Assembly: GCA_034927775.1 (NCBI GenBank)
Contig: JAYFPL010000216.1
Location: forward strand, 1-10,450
DNA length: 10,450 nucleotides
Direction of reading: 5' to 3'
From: IOR16 sp034927775
Lineage (GTDB): Bacteria > Bacillota > Clostridia > Peptostreptococcales > Anaerovoracaceae
The position numbers and the translations under genes were made by a program. Positions 1 through 6,596 of the stretch are shown one piece after another. Below the pieces are notes generated by a model. It had not been told where the DNA came from. It saw only the letters and a program-made list of their open reading frames with translations, and did not search any database. Positions within the stretch are counted from its first letter, which is position 1; each line of letters starts with the position of its first letter.

Positions 1-39
1 AAAGTTACTATGACTAGCGAACTTTACCAAAATACTTAA
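1..39 (+). CDS. possible 3' end of sensor histidine kinase (kdpD-like), partial
   Basis: Frame 1 is open from the window edge to a TAA at 37-39 and reads KVTMTSELYQNT. The other two frames on this strand hit stops by base 15. The stop lies 17 bases before the kdpE-like start, with that gene's ribosome binding site in between, as expected for a kinase-regulator operon. A short 'KVT' strand near the C-terminus would fit the ATPase domain of a histidine kinase. With only 12 codons visible this is inferred from context. Confidence 0.35.
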   Translation, partial: KVTMTSELYQNT

Positions 40-56
40 TCAGAAAGGAATGCATC

Positions 57-767
57 ATGACACCCGTACAAATAAAGACAAATTCTCTTTCAGATACCAT
101 TCTGATTATAGAAGATGACAAAAGTATCTCAAGATTTCTTACTGTCTCGCTTCAAACAAACGGATATAAGACTCTTTGCGCTGATACCGGATTGTCCGGT
201 ATCTCACAATTTTTTTCTGCAAATCCTTCCCTAGTCCTTTTAGATTTAGGCCTTCCTGATAGAGATGGATTTGAGGTGTTATCACAAATCAGAGAAAAAT
301 CAGACACTCCTGTTATTATCGTTTCTGCAAGAGATCAAGAATTTAATAAAGTCAATGCTTTGGATAATGGTGCCGACGATTACGTGACAAAGCCATTTTT
401 TATTGGAGAACTCCTTGCCAGAGTACGCGTTGCTCTAAGAAAAAAGCAGCCAAAGGCTGCAGAAGATATTTTTGAATTAGATGGATTTCGATTGGACGAT
501 AAACGGCGCAAAGTATTTGTTGATGGAAACGAGATACATTTAACTCCAATGGAGTACAAATTGCTGCATCTTTTAGTCTCTCATGCCGGGCAAGTGTTAA
601 CTCATGCTTATATTATAAAAAATATTTGGGGATACGAAGAACACGAAGATTCTCAATCACTTCGTGTTTTTATGGCAAATCTTCGACGTAAAATTGAAAA
701 AAATACAGCTGCTCCTCGTTACCTGCTTACAGAAATGGGTGTCGGTTATCGTTTTATTGACGAATAA
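57..767 (+). CDS. kdpE: KdpE-type OmpR-family response regulator
   Basis: A complete 236-aa two-component response regulator, a cytoplasmic DNA-binding protein phosphorylated by a partner kinase. The receiver domain (about residues 13-128) has the acidic pair at E19/D20/D21, the phospho-acceptor D63 in LLDLGLPD, the switch residue S90 and K112 in the TKPF motif. The C-terminal winged helix (about 140-233) shows the OmpR/PhoB signature: LTPMEYKLL, a VLTHAYIIKNIWG helix, LRVFMANLRRKIE and a final GVGYRF. These signatures and the length fit KdpE, which in known systems controls the potassium-uptake operon kdpFABC with the kinase KdpD; no kdpABC genes are visible here, so the specific role is inferred. 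The N-terminus is about 10 residues longer than usual, but an AAAGGAA site (44-50) correctly precedes ATG 57. Confidence 0.85.
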   Translation: MTPVQIKTNSLSDTILIIEDDKSISRFLTVSLQTNGYKTLCADTGLSGISQFFSANPSLVLLDLGLPDRDGFEVLSQIREKSDTPVIIVSARDQEFNKVNALDNGADDYVTKPFFIGELLARVRVALRKKQPKAAEDIFELDGFRLDDKRRKVFVDGNEIHLTPMEYKLLHLLVSHAGQVLTHAYIIKNIWGYEEHEDSQSLRVFMANLRRKIEKNTAAPRYLLTEMGVGYRFIDE

Positions 768-772
768 AGATT

Positions 773-794
773 CTTGCACTTACATTTGTGCAAG
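773..794. terminator. weak hairpin between convergent genes
   Basis: CTTGCAC (773-779) pairs with GTGCAAG (788-794) around an 8-base loop, followed on the + strand by TTTCATTAT. It lies just after the kdpE-like stop and just beyond the yyaL stop, where a bidirectional terminator is expected. The stem is short and the T-run poor. Confidence 0.35.
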
Positions 795-799
795 TTTCA

Positions 800-2673
800 T
801 TATGAACAAACACCGTTTTCACATAAAAAACTTTCTTTATAAAAATTCATCATAAGTGCCATCATGGAAAAACTATATCCTGAAGGATAGCTTTCTATCC
901 GGTGCTTGATAAAAGATAGCTGTCTATCACAAATTTCATTTATTTTAGCAATGCCTGTCATTTTCTTTAATTTTACTAAAACATAAGCGGCCACGGAATT
1001 ACCGGATGGGATGGCACCATCATAAATTTCTTTTGGTCTGTATATTAAATTCTCAGCATCTGTTGCTGTTAAGAAAAAACCACCCGCTTGCTGATCCCAA
1101 AAGAAATCAATCATCCTATTGCAATATTCCACTGACTTATCTAGATATTTCGTATCAAAAGTTACTTCATAAAGAGTAGCTAACGCCCAAATATAAAAAG
1201 CATAATCATCTAAAGTTCCTTGTCCTGCTGCATCACCTTCTCGATATCTGATATATAATCGATTCTTCTCTTGATCCGTCAATTTTTGCTCAATAAATAG
1301 CTGGCACTTCTCTGCTGTTTTTAAATATTCTTCATTACCAAGTACTCCGTAAGCCTTGGCAAAAGCAATTAACATTAAAGCATTCCAAGAGGTTAATATT
1401 TTATCATCCTTATGCAAGTAAGTTCGATCTAATCTATACTGATATAGCTTTTCACAGTTCTTTTCCATTGTATGATTTATAGAAATATCGTTATCAAGAT
1501 AGGCTGGATTGCGAATTAGATTAGGAATATTCCCCTCTTCAAAATTAGGTTTTTCTCTTATATCAAAGTATTCATTAAATTGATTACCGTCTGTTTCCCC
1601 AAGAACCTTTACAATTTCCTGAGGCGTAAAAACGTAGTACTTCCCTTCTACCCCTTCACTGTCCGCATCTTGAGCAGAATAAAATCCACCTTCTGGACTT
1701 ATCATTTCTCTCATTACATAAGATAAAATTCTTTCAGTAATTTGACGATATAGCTCAATTTTAGAAATTTCATAGGCTTCTAAATTAGCAATTGCTAATA
1801 AAGCATTGTCATAGATCATCTTTTCAAAATGAGGAACCAGCCATTGATCATCGGTAGAATATCGAGAAAATCCATATCCGACATGATCAAAAATTCCGCC
1901 TAAATACATTTGTTTTAAAGTCTTTAATGCCATAGCTAGAGCTTTTTCATCTTTTTCATAGCGATAGTATCTTAACAAAAACATTAAATTATGAGGAGTT
2001 GGAAATTTCGGACTGTGTCCAAAGCCACCATATACTTCATCAAAGTTTTGAGCAAAGTTTGCTTTCCCTGTATGAAAAATTCCTCTTACTTTGTTCGAAT
2101 CGAAACCATGTTTGTAAGAATGATCCGCATAATTCGACTCATTATTTAATGCCTTTACAATTTTAGAAGCAGATTCTTCTAGCTTCTGTCTATTATTCTT
2201 CCAGTGTTTCGATAATTCTGTAAGAATCTCAATAATGCCCGGCATATTATACCTTTGTTTCTTAGGATAATAAGTCCCTGCAAAAAATGGTTTTTGATGC
2301 GGTGTCATGATAATAGTAAGAGGCCAGCCTCCACTTCCGGTTAAAGCCTGACATACCGTCATATAAACTGCATCAACATCAGGTCGTTCTTCTTTGTCAA
2401 CTTTTATGGATATATAATCTCTATTTAAGATTTCTGCTACCTCATCGTCCTCAAAAGACTCATGCGCCATTACATGGCACCAGTGACAAGTCCTAAGTTA
2501 ACCATAAGTCAGCTGTACCCAATAGAAAGAAAAACAGGTTTATCTTCCTGCCTTGCCTTATCAAAGGCTTCCTGACCCCATGGATACCAATTTACAGGAT
2601 TGTATGCATGCTGTAAGAGGTATGGGGATTTTTCAGAAATCAGTCTATTGGGTACTTTTGAATTATTTGTCAT
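800..2673 (-). pseudogene. yyaL: YyaL/SPATA20-type thioredoxin-domain protein, disrupted by a 20-bp insertion
   Basis: The gene starts at ATG 2673 with AAAGGTGGTG (2690-2681) seven bases upstream. It encodes MTNNSKVPNRLISEKSPYLL and on through NPVNWYPWG and KPVFLSIGYS, the classic N-terminus of the DUF255 thioredoxin-like family. The expected continuation TCHWCHVMAHESFEDDEV is present from 2491 downward, but 20 extra bases (2492-2511) separate them, giving a TGA directly after GYS and a +2 shift. Without the insertion the protein would be about 617 aa. Downstream the long open frame from ATG 2470 (556 aa) keeps the six-hairpin-glycosidase-like body (KFPTPHNLMFLLRYY, DHVGYGFSRYSTD, VPHFEKMIYDNALL, SWNALMLIAFAKAYG, PSGNSVAAYVL) and a cysteine-bearing end (FLCENGVCS), but lacks the CHWC redox motif. 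The family's biochemical role is poorly defined. Reading through the body is intact, so the lesion looks recent. Re-initiation at 2470 has no clear ribosome binding site. Confidence 0.85.
2492..2511. other. 20-bp insertion within yyaL CxxC-coding site
   Basis: On the + strand the extra bases are CCTAAGTTAACCATAAGTCA, flanked by ACAAGT on the left and GCTGTACCC on the right. Deleting exactly these bases restores GYSTCHWCHVM, the family consensus, so the borders are defined to the base. The insert contains two more AAGT copies in addition to the flanking one and a GTTAAC palindrome. It could be a mobile-element excision footprint, an attachment-site remnant or a replication or assembly error. 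Confidence 0.75.
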
Positions 2674-2694
2674 AGGGCAACACCACCTTTCTAT

Positions 2695-4251
2695 TTAAAT
2701 TTTAAATTTCACTTCTACTTTAAAATCACCGCCCCGTTGAGCATTGGGACGTGTATATATTATTTTGTCTATAATCCCTTTTAATAATTCATTTTTTCTT
2801 TCATCGGTGGTATCTATTTTGGTATACTCATCTAAAACTGCCTCATACCTCGCTATTCTATTTTGCTCTAAACTTTGCATTAGTTCTTCTTCCGTAGTTT
2901 GTAAGTTATCTAATTGCAAATTTACTTCTTCCAAGGCATTGGTGCGTTCCTGTTTCATAATGATAAATTCATCCAGAGAAAAGGCTCCTGCCACATAAGC
3001 GTCACTCAATCTTTTGATTTCTGCTTCTAGTATAGTGCGCTTTTCATTGAATGTAGCAATATGATTTTCTCGTAGATTCCTCAGTTCTTCCAAATGTTTT
3101 TTCTTATGAGCAATTTCTCTTACTGCGTCCATTTGATTTTTTATATCATCCAGCATGGCTTCCTCAACGTATTTTAAATTGATACTACTATTGGGGCATT
3201 TTGCACCCACCTCGCTAGAATAGTGGCATTTCTTTATAAATAAACCATTTTCACCTTTATCTATAATACCTGCAACATGACCACACAAACCACATTGAAC
3301 TAAACCCGTTAGACTATGTACTTGCTTTGTCTTAACTCTACTAATGACGGTGTTATTTAATCTGCTCTTTTGTAGGTTAAAAAGAATAGCCCTATGCTCA
3401 TCCAGTTTTTTTAATGGGGTATGCTTACCTTCATAAACTTGCCAACTATCTTTGTCTATTTTTTTATAAGGGACAGCAGATTTGCCTTTTCTATCTTTAT
3501 GCAGGCTACCTTGTTCTTTTCCTTTGACAATCACACCCAAATGGGCCATATTGGTAAGCAAGTCTATAAGCACCTTGTTTTTCCAGTAGTTACCCTTACG
3601 GGTAAGCCATTTAGGGTCCTCCTTACCTTTTCTATTTAAATCGTAACAAATTTGATTTGTGCTCCACTCACATTCTATATACCTATATTTGATATAATTA
3701 TATACTTCTGCTTCTCTCTCATCCACTTCAAGAGAACGGCTATTTCTGTTGTATGTATACCCATAAGGCGCAGGTCCATTAGTCCAGTAGCCTTGTATAG
3801 CACGCATTTTCTTACCTAACTGTAAACGAGCATTTGTATCCGAATATTCAACACTACCCATTAGACTATTGAAATCATACATTTTGGAATATGTAGGGTC
3901 TGACAAGTCCCAAATATGGTGTTGAATGATAAGGTAAATTCCCACTTGTACAAGAAGCCTTTTTACCACTGCACCGTCTTCTAAATTTCTACTGATACGG
4001 GCTTGCTCTACTACTAAAACACCATCATATGAATTTATGTCATCAATAAGTTCTGTCAGTTTCTCTCTAATTTCAATATCCTGAGAAGAAGTAGAACCCT
4101 GTTCCATATAAATTTTATACTCCCAGAAATTCTCATCGCAAATTCCAACTAACAAAGTTTTATGATTTAAGAGGTCATTTTCTGTTTCTTCGACCCTTGA
4201 TTTTCTTAGATAAATTGCAACTTTTCTAATCTTATCTTTTTCAACTTTCAT
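2695..4251 (-). CDS. large serine recombinase (site-specific integrase)
   Basis: A 518-aa recombinase from ATG 4251, the probable integrase/excisionase of the element. The N-terminal resolvase domain has the catalytic arginine and serine in VAIYLRKSRV (R16, S18) and the second arginine pair in QARISRN (R85, R88), so it looks active. The recombinase domain follows (GPAPYGYTYNR about 159-169, LTNMAHLGVIVKGKEQG about 232-248). A zinc ribbon has CGLCG (C320, C323), C342 and C352, and a long coiled-coil region occupies about 365-460, all typical of large serine integrases. GTG 4263 is an alternative start, but AGAGAGGTG (4269-4261) is well placed for ATG 4251. It stops only 21 bases before the yyaL start, so an element end should lie at or just beyond that border. 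A promoter and an upstream terminator suggest independent transcription. Confidence 0.9.
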   Translation of the reverse strand: MKVEKDKIRKVAIYLRKSRVEETENDLLNHKTLLVGICDENFWEYKIYMEQGSTSSQDIEIREKLTELIDDINSYDGVLVVEQARISRNLEDGAVVKRLLVQVGIYLIIQHHIWDLSDPTYSKMYDFNSLMGSVEYSDTNARLQLGKKMRAIQGYWTNGPAPYGYTYNRNSRSLEVDEREAEVYNYIKYRYIECEWSTNQICYDLNRKGKEDPKWLTRKGNYWKNKVLIDLLTNMAHLGVIVKGKEQGSLHKDRKGKSAVPYKKIDKDSWQVYEGKHTPLKKLDEHRAILFNLQKSRLNNTVISRVKTKQVHSLTGLVQCGLCGHVAGIIDKGENGLFIKKCHYSSEVGAKCPNSSINLKYVEEAMLDDIKNQMDAVREIAHKKKHLEELRNLRENHIATFNEKRTILEAEIKRLSDAYVAGAFSLDEFIIMKQERTNALEEVNLQLDNLQTTEEELMQSLEQNRIARYEAVLDEYTKIDTTDERKNELLKGIIDKIIYTRPNAQRGGDFKVEVKFKI

Positions 4252-4276
4252 AACATGACACACCTCTCTTATTCAT

Positions 4277-4305
4277 AGTTTATCTCAGAGAGTGCCATAA
4301 CTCAA
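4277..4305 (-). promoter_or_regulatory. predicted sigma-A promoter of the serine recombinase
   Basis: TTGAGT (4305-4300), a 17-base spacer and TAAACT (4282-4277) read toward the recombinase, beginning after the preceding gene's terminator. The spacing is ideal and each hexamer is a 4-5 of 6 match. Predicted by eye only. Confidence 0.45.
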
Positions 4306-4328
4306 GTTAATATTTTCTTTTATGTACA

Positions 4329-4362
4329 TAGGAAAAGAGGATTGTTTTGATACAATCCTCTT
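4329..4362 (-). terminator. intrinsic terminator after the tyrosine recombinase
   Basis: On the - strand AAGAGGATTGT (4362-4352) pairs perfectly over 11 bp with ACAATCCTCTT (4345-4335) around a 6-base loop, followed by TTCC. It starts three bases past the tyrosine recombinase stop codon (4366). The T-run is short but stem and position are convincing; it separates the two recombinase genes. Confidence 0.75.
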
Positions 4363-4365
4363 ACT

Positions 4366-4950
4366 TTATGCAGGTAAAACAATATGCTTTTGTAGTGCTT
4401 GTTCCACCTGCTTAGTATCTACACTTAAATAATGTTGCGTAACTGCAACGCTACTATGATTTAATAAAACCCTTGTCAATTCAACATCACATCCATTTTC
4501 CCTATATATGCTCATAGCAAAGAATTTTCTCATGCTATGCGTAGAAACCCCTGTAATTCTAAGGTAATCACAAGTAAGTTTTAAATGGCTTTGAACTGCT
4601 CTTACAGTCAGGTCAAATAATCTTTGCTTTGGTTTTATCCCATTTTCAAGAGCATAGGTCTGTAAATAGGTGTAGACTTCATTTGGAACAGTGAATGTTC
4701 TCTTTTTCTTTGTTTTTTCTTCTATGATATCCAAATGATACCTACCGCTTTCATAGATAATATCTGATAATCTCAACTTGACGATATCTCCAATCCGCAA
4801 ACCCAAATTGCCCTCACAGCAAAGAGCAGCAGCTACCCTTGGGTTGGGTCTAATCCTTTGCCCCGTGCCTGTTATAAAGCCTTGTGTAATGGTGGATATT
4901 ATCAATTCAAATTCTTGTTTGTCTATTGCTCGTGTTTTTTTATTGGCCAT
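4366..4950 (-). CDS. small tyrosine recombinase, catalytic domain only (FimB-sized)
   Basis: A 194-aa tyrosine recombinase/integrase from ATG 4950. The first in-frame ATG (4959) abuts the AAAGGGG site, so the second is preferred. The catalytic set appears complete: R52 in GLRIGDI, lysine in the beta-hairpin TKKKRTF (79-85), H138-S-M-R141, H165 in LLNHSS and nucleophile Y174 in QHYLSV. The N-terminal SAM-like core-binding domain of phage integrases is missing. In length it resembles the FimB/FimE invertases (about 200 aa), which act at short inverted repeats. It may invert or resolve DNA within the element or help excision; the adjacent serine recombinase is the better candidate for integration. 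A terminator follows it directly. Whether it is a natural minimal enzyme or the remnant of a longer integrase cannot be settled from this sequence. Confidence 0.8.
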   Translation of the reverse strand: MANKKTRAIDKQEFELIISTITQGFITGTGQRIRPNPRVAAALCCEGNLGLRIGDIVKLRLSDIIYESGRYHLDIIEEKTKKKRTFTVPNEVYTYLQTYALENGIKPKQRLFDLTVRAVQSHLKLTCDYLRITGVSTHSMRKFFAMSIYRENGCDVELTRVLLNHSSVAVTQHYLSVDTKQVEQALQKHIVLPA

Positions 4951-5059
4951 GTTTTTCATCCCCTTTCTAAAATTTCATTAAACTACATACTTGCTTTTCG
5001 TTCTTTGCAAGTGGTAAAAAATAAGGTCTTACCATTCCTCAATTCTGCTTATTCTCTAT

Positions 5060-5088
5060 ATTTAACGAAGTAACACCCATAACTTCAA
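5060..5088 (-). promoter_or_regulatory. possible promoter of the tyrosine recombinase
   Basis: TTGAAG (5088-5083), a 17-base spacer and TTAAAT (5065-5060) lie 110 bases before ATG 4950. A 6-bp inverted repeat ACTTGC/GCAAGT lies in the resulting leader near 4990-5013. Moderate consensus match only; the upstream gene has no clear terminator, so read-through is also possible. Confidence 0.3.
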
Positions 5089-5108
5089 AATTCATTGAAA
5101 TATGAACA

Positions 5109-5642
5109 CTATTCGTTCTTTAGGTATCTGTATAAAGTAGACTTGCTAACCCCTGTGATACTCTCAATCTGATTTACCTTATATTTTCCACTTTGATACA
5201 TATCCAAGGCCTGTTCTACTTCTTTGGCTTTAGCCGGTCTGCCTACAGAACCACTATCCAAGGCTTTCTGATAGGATTGCTGCTGTTTCTTCTTCTCAAA
5301 ATCTACATATAACTGTGCAAATCCATTCAGTGTATCTAAATAATCATCCCCGCATAAATAATCTTCTTCACAGGAACATAGAGTTATCTGTTTTTCTGTG
5401 AGTTTTTGAAATACACCTATCAAATCAGATAGGCTATCTGCTAAGTCCATTACTGACCGGATGACCAGTCTGTCTTTTGCCTGAAGGACTTCTATCAACT
5501 TAAATAACTCTAAACGCTCTAAATTGCTATCAAAATATTGATTATTTTCTGATATCTCCAAATCTTTAATCAGTAAAAATACATTTTGATTATTTCTAAA
5601 GTCTGTTGGACCCATATTTTCCAACACATAAGCCAAAATCAT
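5109..5642 (-). CDS. resolvase-family protein with HTH, catalytic residues lost
   Basis: A 177-aa protein from ATG 5642, chosen over GTG 5657 because AAGGTGAT lies just upstream of the ATG. It aligns end to end with small serine resolvases/invertases: a start of the form 'MI-Y', 'LFKLIEVLQAKDRLVI', 'MDLADSLSDLIGVFQKLTEKQITL', then an extended helix (about 103-127) and GRPAKAKEVEQALDMYQSG plus the Hin-like helix-turn-helix VNQIESITGVSKSTLYRYLK (156-175). The active site is gone. The YARVS motif is YVLEN (residues 5-9), replacing both arginine and the nucleophilic serine, and LDRLGRS is MDLADS (65-70), replacing both arginines. The fold and DNA-binding domain appear intact, so a role as DNA-binding regulator or architectural protein is inferred. 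A hairpin lies in its leader. It could also be a decaying resolvase, although the frame is fully open. Confidence 0.75.
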   Translation of the reverse strand: MILAYVLENMGPTDFRNNQNVFLLIKDLEISENNQYFDSNLERLELFKLIEVLQAKDRLVIRSVMDLADSLSDLIGVFQKLTEKQITLCSCEEDYLCGDDYLDTLNGFAQLYVDFEKKKQQQSYQKALDSGSVGRPAKAKEVEQALDMYQSGKYKVNQIESITGVSKSTLYRYLKNE

Positions 5643-5660
5643 AACTATCACCTTCACTCG

Positions 5661-5683
5661 TCCCGAAATCCCTGATTTCGGGA
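5661..5683. repeat. perfect inverted repeat before the dead-resolvase start
   Basis: TCCCGAAATC (5661-5670) and GATTTCGGGA (5674-5683) form a 10-bp stem with a 3-base loop. In the - strand transcript it sits immediately upstream of the ribosome binding site for ATG 5642, so it could hinder translation or be a protein-binding site. The left arm recurs at 5783-5792. Confidence 0.8.
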
Positions 5684-5923
5684 ATGTTTTCGTAAGTGGT
5701 TTTTATTCCTCAAAATCAATGCACCTAATTTTCAAATTCAGTGAGCTGTAATTTCAACGCACTGAATTTTTTGACATGACCTTCCCGAAATCCCCCTTTT
5801 GGGAAGATGAATTTTCGACACTTAGACCATTATTGACACCATTTTTTCATGAAAACAGTATTTTTTAATACCAAAAACATAGAAAAAATAGACGGTCGGA
5901 AAATATGGGTCGATTTTCCGCCA

Positions 5924-5952
5924 CTTAAAATCGCCACTTATAAGTGTGTCAA
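5924..5952 (-). promoter_or_regulatory. predicted promoter with palindromic operator
   Basis: Consensus TTGACA (5952-5947), a 17-base spacer and TTTAAG (5929-5924) read toward the dead-resolvase gene. A perfect 12-bp palindrome CACTTATAAGTG (5935-5946) fills most of the spacer, and a second AAGTGGCG copy overlaps the -10, the layout of a repressor-controlled promoter. The transcript would carry a structured leader of roughly 270 bases. The autoregulator could be the HTH protein it drives (inference). Confidence 0.45.
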
Positions 5953-6004
5953 AATCTCTAGGATTTTGGGAAGGTCTGAAATCAGCCCACCTTGAAAAAT
6001 TGCG

Positions 6005-6325
6005 TTATGGCCTTAACTGCTTAACCTCTATTCCGTAAAACTCTTCCAGTTCAACCACAAACTCCCTAAACTCCTTTTCACTTGCTGCAATCTGAGAAGG
6101 TGCATATAGAATTAAGTACCTGTAGGCTCTTTTTTCAAAGATTTTTAGTGCTTCTTTCTTAAAATCCTTTAAACCACCATAACTAATAAAGCTATCTACA
6201 ACCTGAATGCTGTTGTCACAGCATTTTGTAATCATTTGCCCCGCTTGTTGTATCATCACATTTTGAGAAGCCTTATCTTTTCCTGCTTTTACCCCGATAA
6301 CTGCTGTCCTTGTGTATTTTGACAT
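6005..6325 (-). CDS. 106-aa protein, probable catalytically dead resolvase-fold domain
   Basis: The start ATG 6325 follows AAGGGGTGA at good spacing, and the gene lies 14 bases after the stop of the SSB-tailed gene, so the two form an operon. No family was recognised at once, but the pattern follows the N-terminal domain of large serine recombinases: beta strand TRTAVIGVKAG, a 'Q' helix VMIQQAGQMITKCCDN, strand IQVVDSFISYGG, then FKKEALKIFEKRAYRYLILY, helix EKEFREFVVELEEFYG and strand IEVKQL. Where active enzymes have YARVS this has IGVKA (residues 10-14), and where they have DRLSRS it has SQIAAS (77-82), so no nucleophile or catalytic arginines remain. It has no DNA-binding tail. It may dimerise with another resolvase-fold protein. 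The fold call is inferred from the visible pattern; that the gene is real is much safer. Confidence 0.7.
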   Translation of the reverse strand: MSKYTRTAVIGVKAGKDKASQNVMIQQAGQMITKCCDNSIQVVDSFISYGGLKDFKKEALKIFEKRAYRYLILYAPSQIAASEKEFREFVVELEEFYGIEVKQLRP

Positions 6326-6339
6326 CTTGCTTCACCCCT

Positions 6340-6558
6340 TTAAAATGGAAAATCCTCAAAATCTTCTATATCTTCCCAATCCTCACTTTCATCCTCTAAC
6401 TCTAAATCACTACAATCTTCTTCTAAACTTGCTGCTAACAAGATTTTGTTTTGACCCATGCAATATAAATCTACATTCAATTTTTGCTCTGAAATCATTT
6501 CTAAAACTTTATATGCTCTCTCTGGTACGTCAAAAAATACATTCACGTTTGTTTTCAT
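6340..6558 (-). CDS. 72-aa acidic protein with SSB-like C-terminal tip
   Basis: ATG 6558 follows AGGGGGTGA. The first 45 residues (NVNVFFDVPERAYKVLEMIS, VDLYCMGQNKILLAAS) look like a small mixed alpha/beta domain that I do not recognise. Residues 46-72 are almost entirely acidic and end WEDIEDFEDFPF. This closely resembles the conserved C-terminal tip of bacterial single-stranded DNA-binding proteins (acidic run, then D-x-P-F), which docks onto partner proteins such as PriA, RecQ, RecO and primase. The globular part is much too short for the usual OB-fold SSB of about 110 residues. In an operon with the 106-aa protein and just downstream of the primase-helicase gene, it may recruit or sequester host SSB-interacting proteins (inference). 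Confidence 0.75.
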   Translation of the reverse strand: MKTNVNVFFDVPERAYKVLEMISEQKLNVDLYCMGQNKILLAASLEEDCSDLELEDESEDWEDIEDFEDFPF

Positions 6559-6577
6559 ATGGTTTTCACCCCCTATA

Positions 6578-6596
6578 AGTTAGAATAAATCTAACT
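6578..6596. promoter_or_regulatory. inverted repeat upstream of the small-gene operon
   Basis: AGTTAGA (6578-6584) and TCTAACT (6590-6596) are perfectly inverted around ATAAA, just upstream of the ribosome binding site of the 72-aa gene. It could be an operator or leader hairpin. The 269 bases between 6559 and 6827 otherwise hold only the primase terminator and AT-rich DNA; I see no clear promoter hexamers there. Confidence 0.4.

Larger units (their letters stand above)
5658..6004. repeat. repeat-dense intergenic region, candidate origin or structured leader
   Basis: 347 bases with no convincing gene. Seen directly: a 12-bp direct repeat TCCCGAAATCCC (5661-5672, 5783-5794); a 16-bp inverted repeat with one mismatch, GACCTTCCCGAAATCC (5778-5793) against GGATTTTGGGAAGGTC (5961-5976); a 10-bp inverted repeat AAATTCAGTG/CACTGAATTT (5734-5743, 5760-5769); an imperfect 16-bp direct repeat beginning CAAYGCAC (5717-5732, 5755-5770); CGGAAAAT/ATTTTCCG (5897-5904, 5913-5920); a 13-bp-period direct repeat CGCCACTTA (5919-5927, 5932-5940); and CAAAATC/GATTTTG (5950-5956, 5962-5968). 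Repeated sites beside replication genes suggest an origin with iteron-like elements, or a folded leader for the downstream gene; neither is proven. Confidence 0.6.

Noticed and set aside
664..855. + strand open frame overlapping the end of kdpE
   Set aside because: It is a shadow of the kdpE frame, has no ribosome binding site and no recognisable product.
4249..4263. Recombinase frame starting MCHVMKVEK, echoing CHVM of the yyaL target motif
   Set aside because: The upstream GTG is a poor start compared with ATG 4251, and the shared bases are few and need a gap, so I treat the match as chance.
5757..5780. Seven-codon - strand frame after GGGAAGG in the repeat region, possible leader peptide
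   Set aside because: The ribosome-binding-like bases belong to the repeat itself and nothing supports translation.
5832..5865. + strand TTGACA with a weak -10
   Set aside because: No + strand gene follows it; random TTGACA matches are common in AT-rich DNA.
5658..6004. CRISPR array
   Set aside because: Repeats differ in sequence, length, orientation and spacing, so there is no regular repeat-spacer pattern.
6312..6578. + strand 88-aa open frame
   Set aside because: It lies antisense to two well-supported - strand genes with good ribosome binding sites; its composition follows the complement of the acidic tail.
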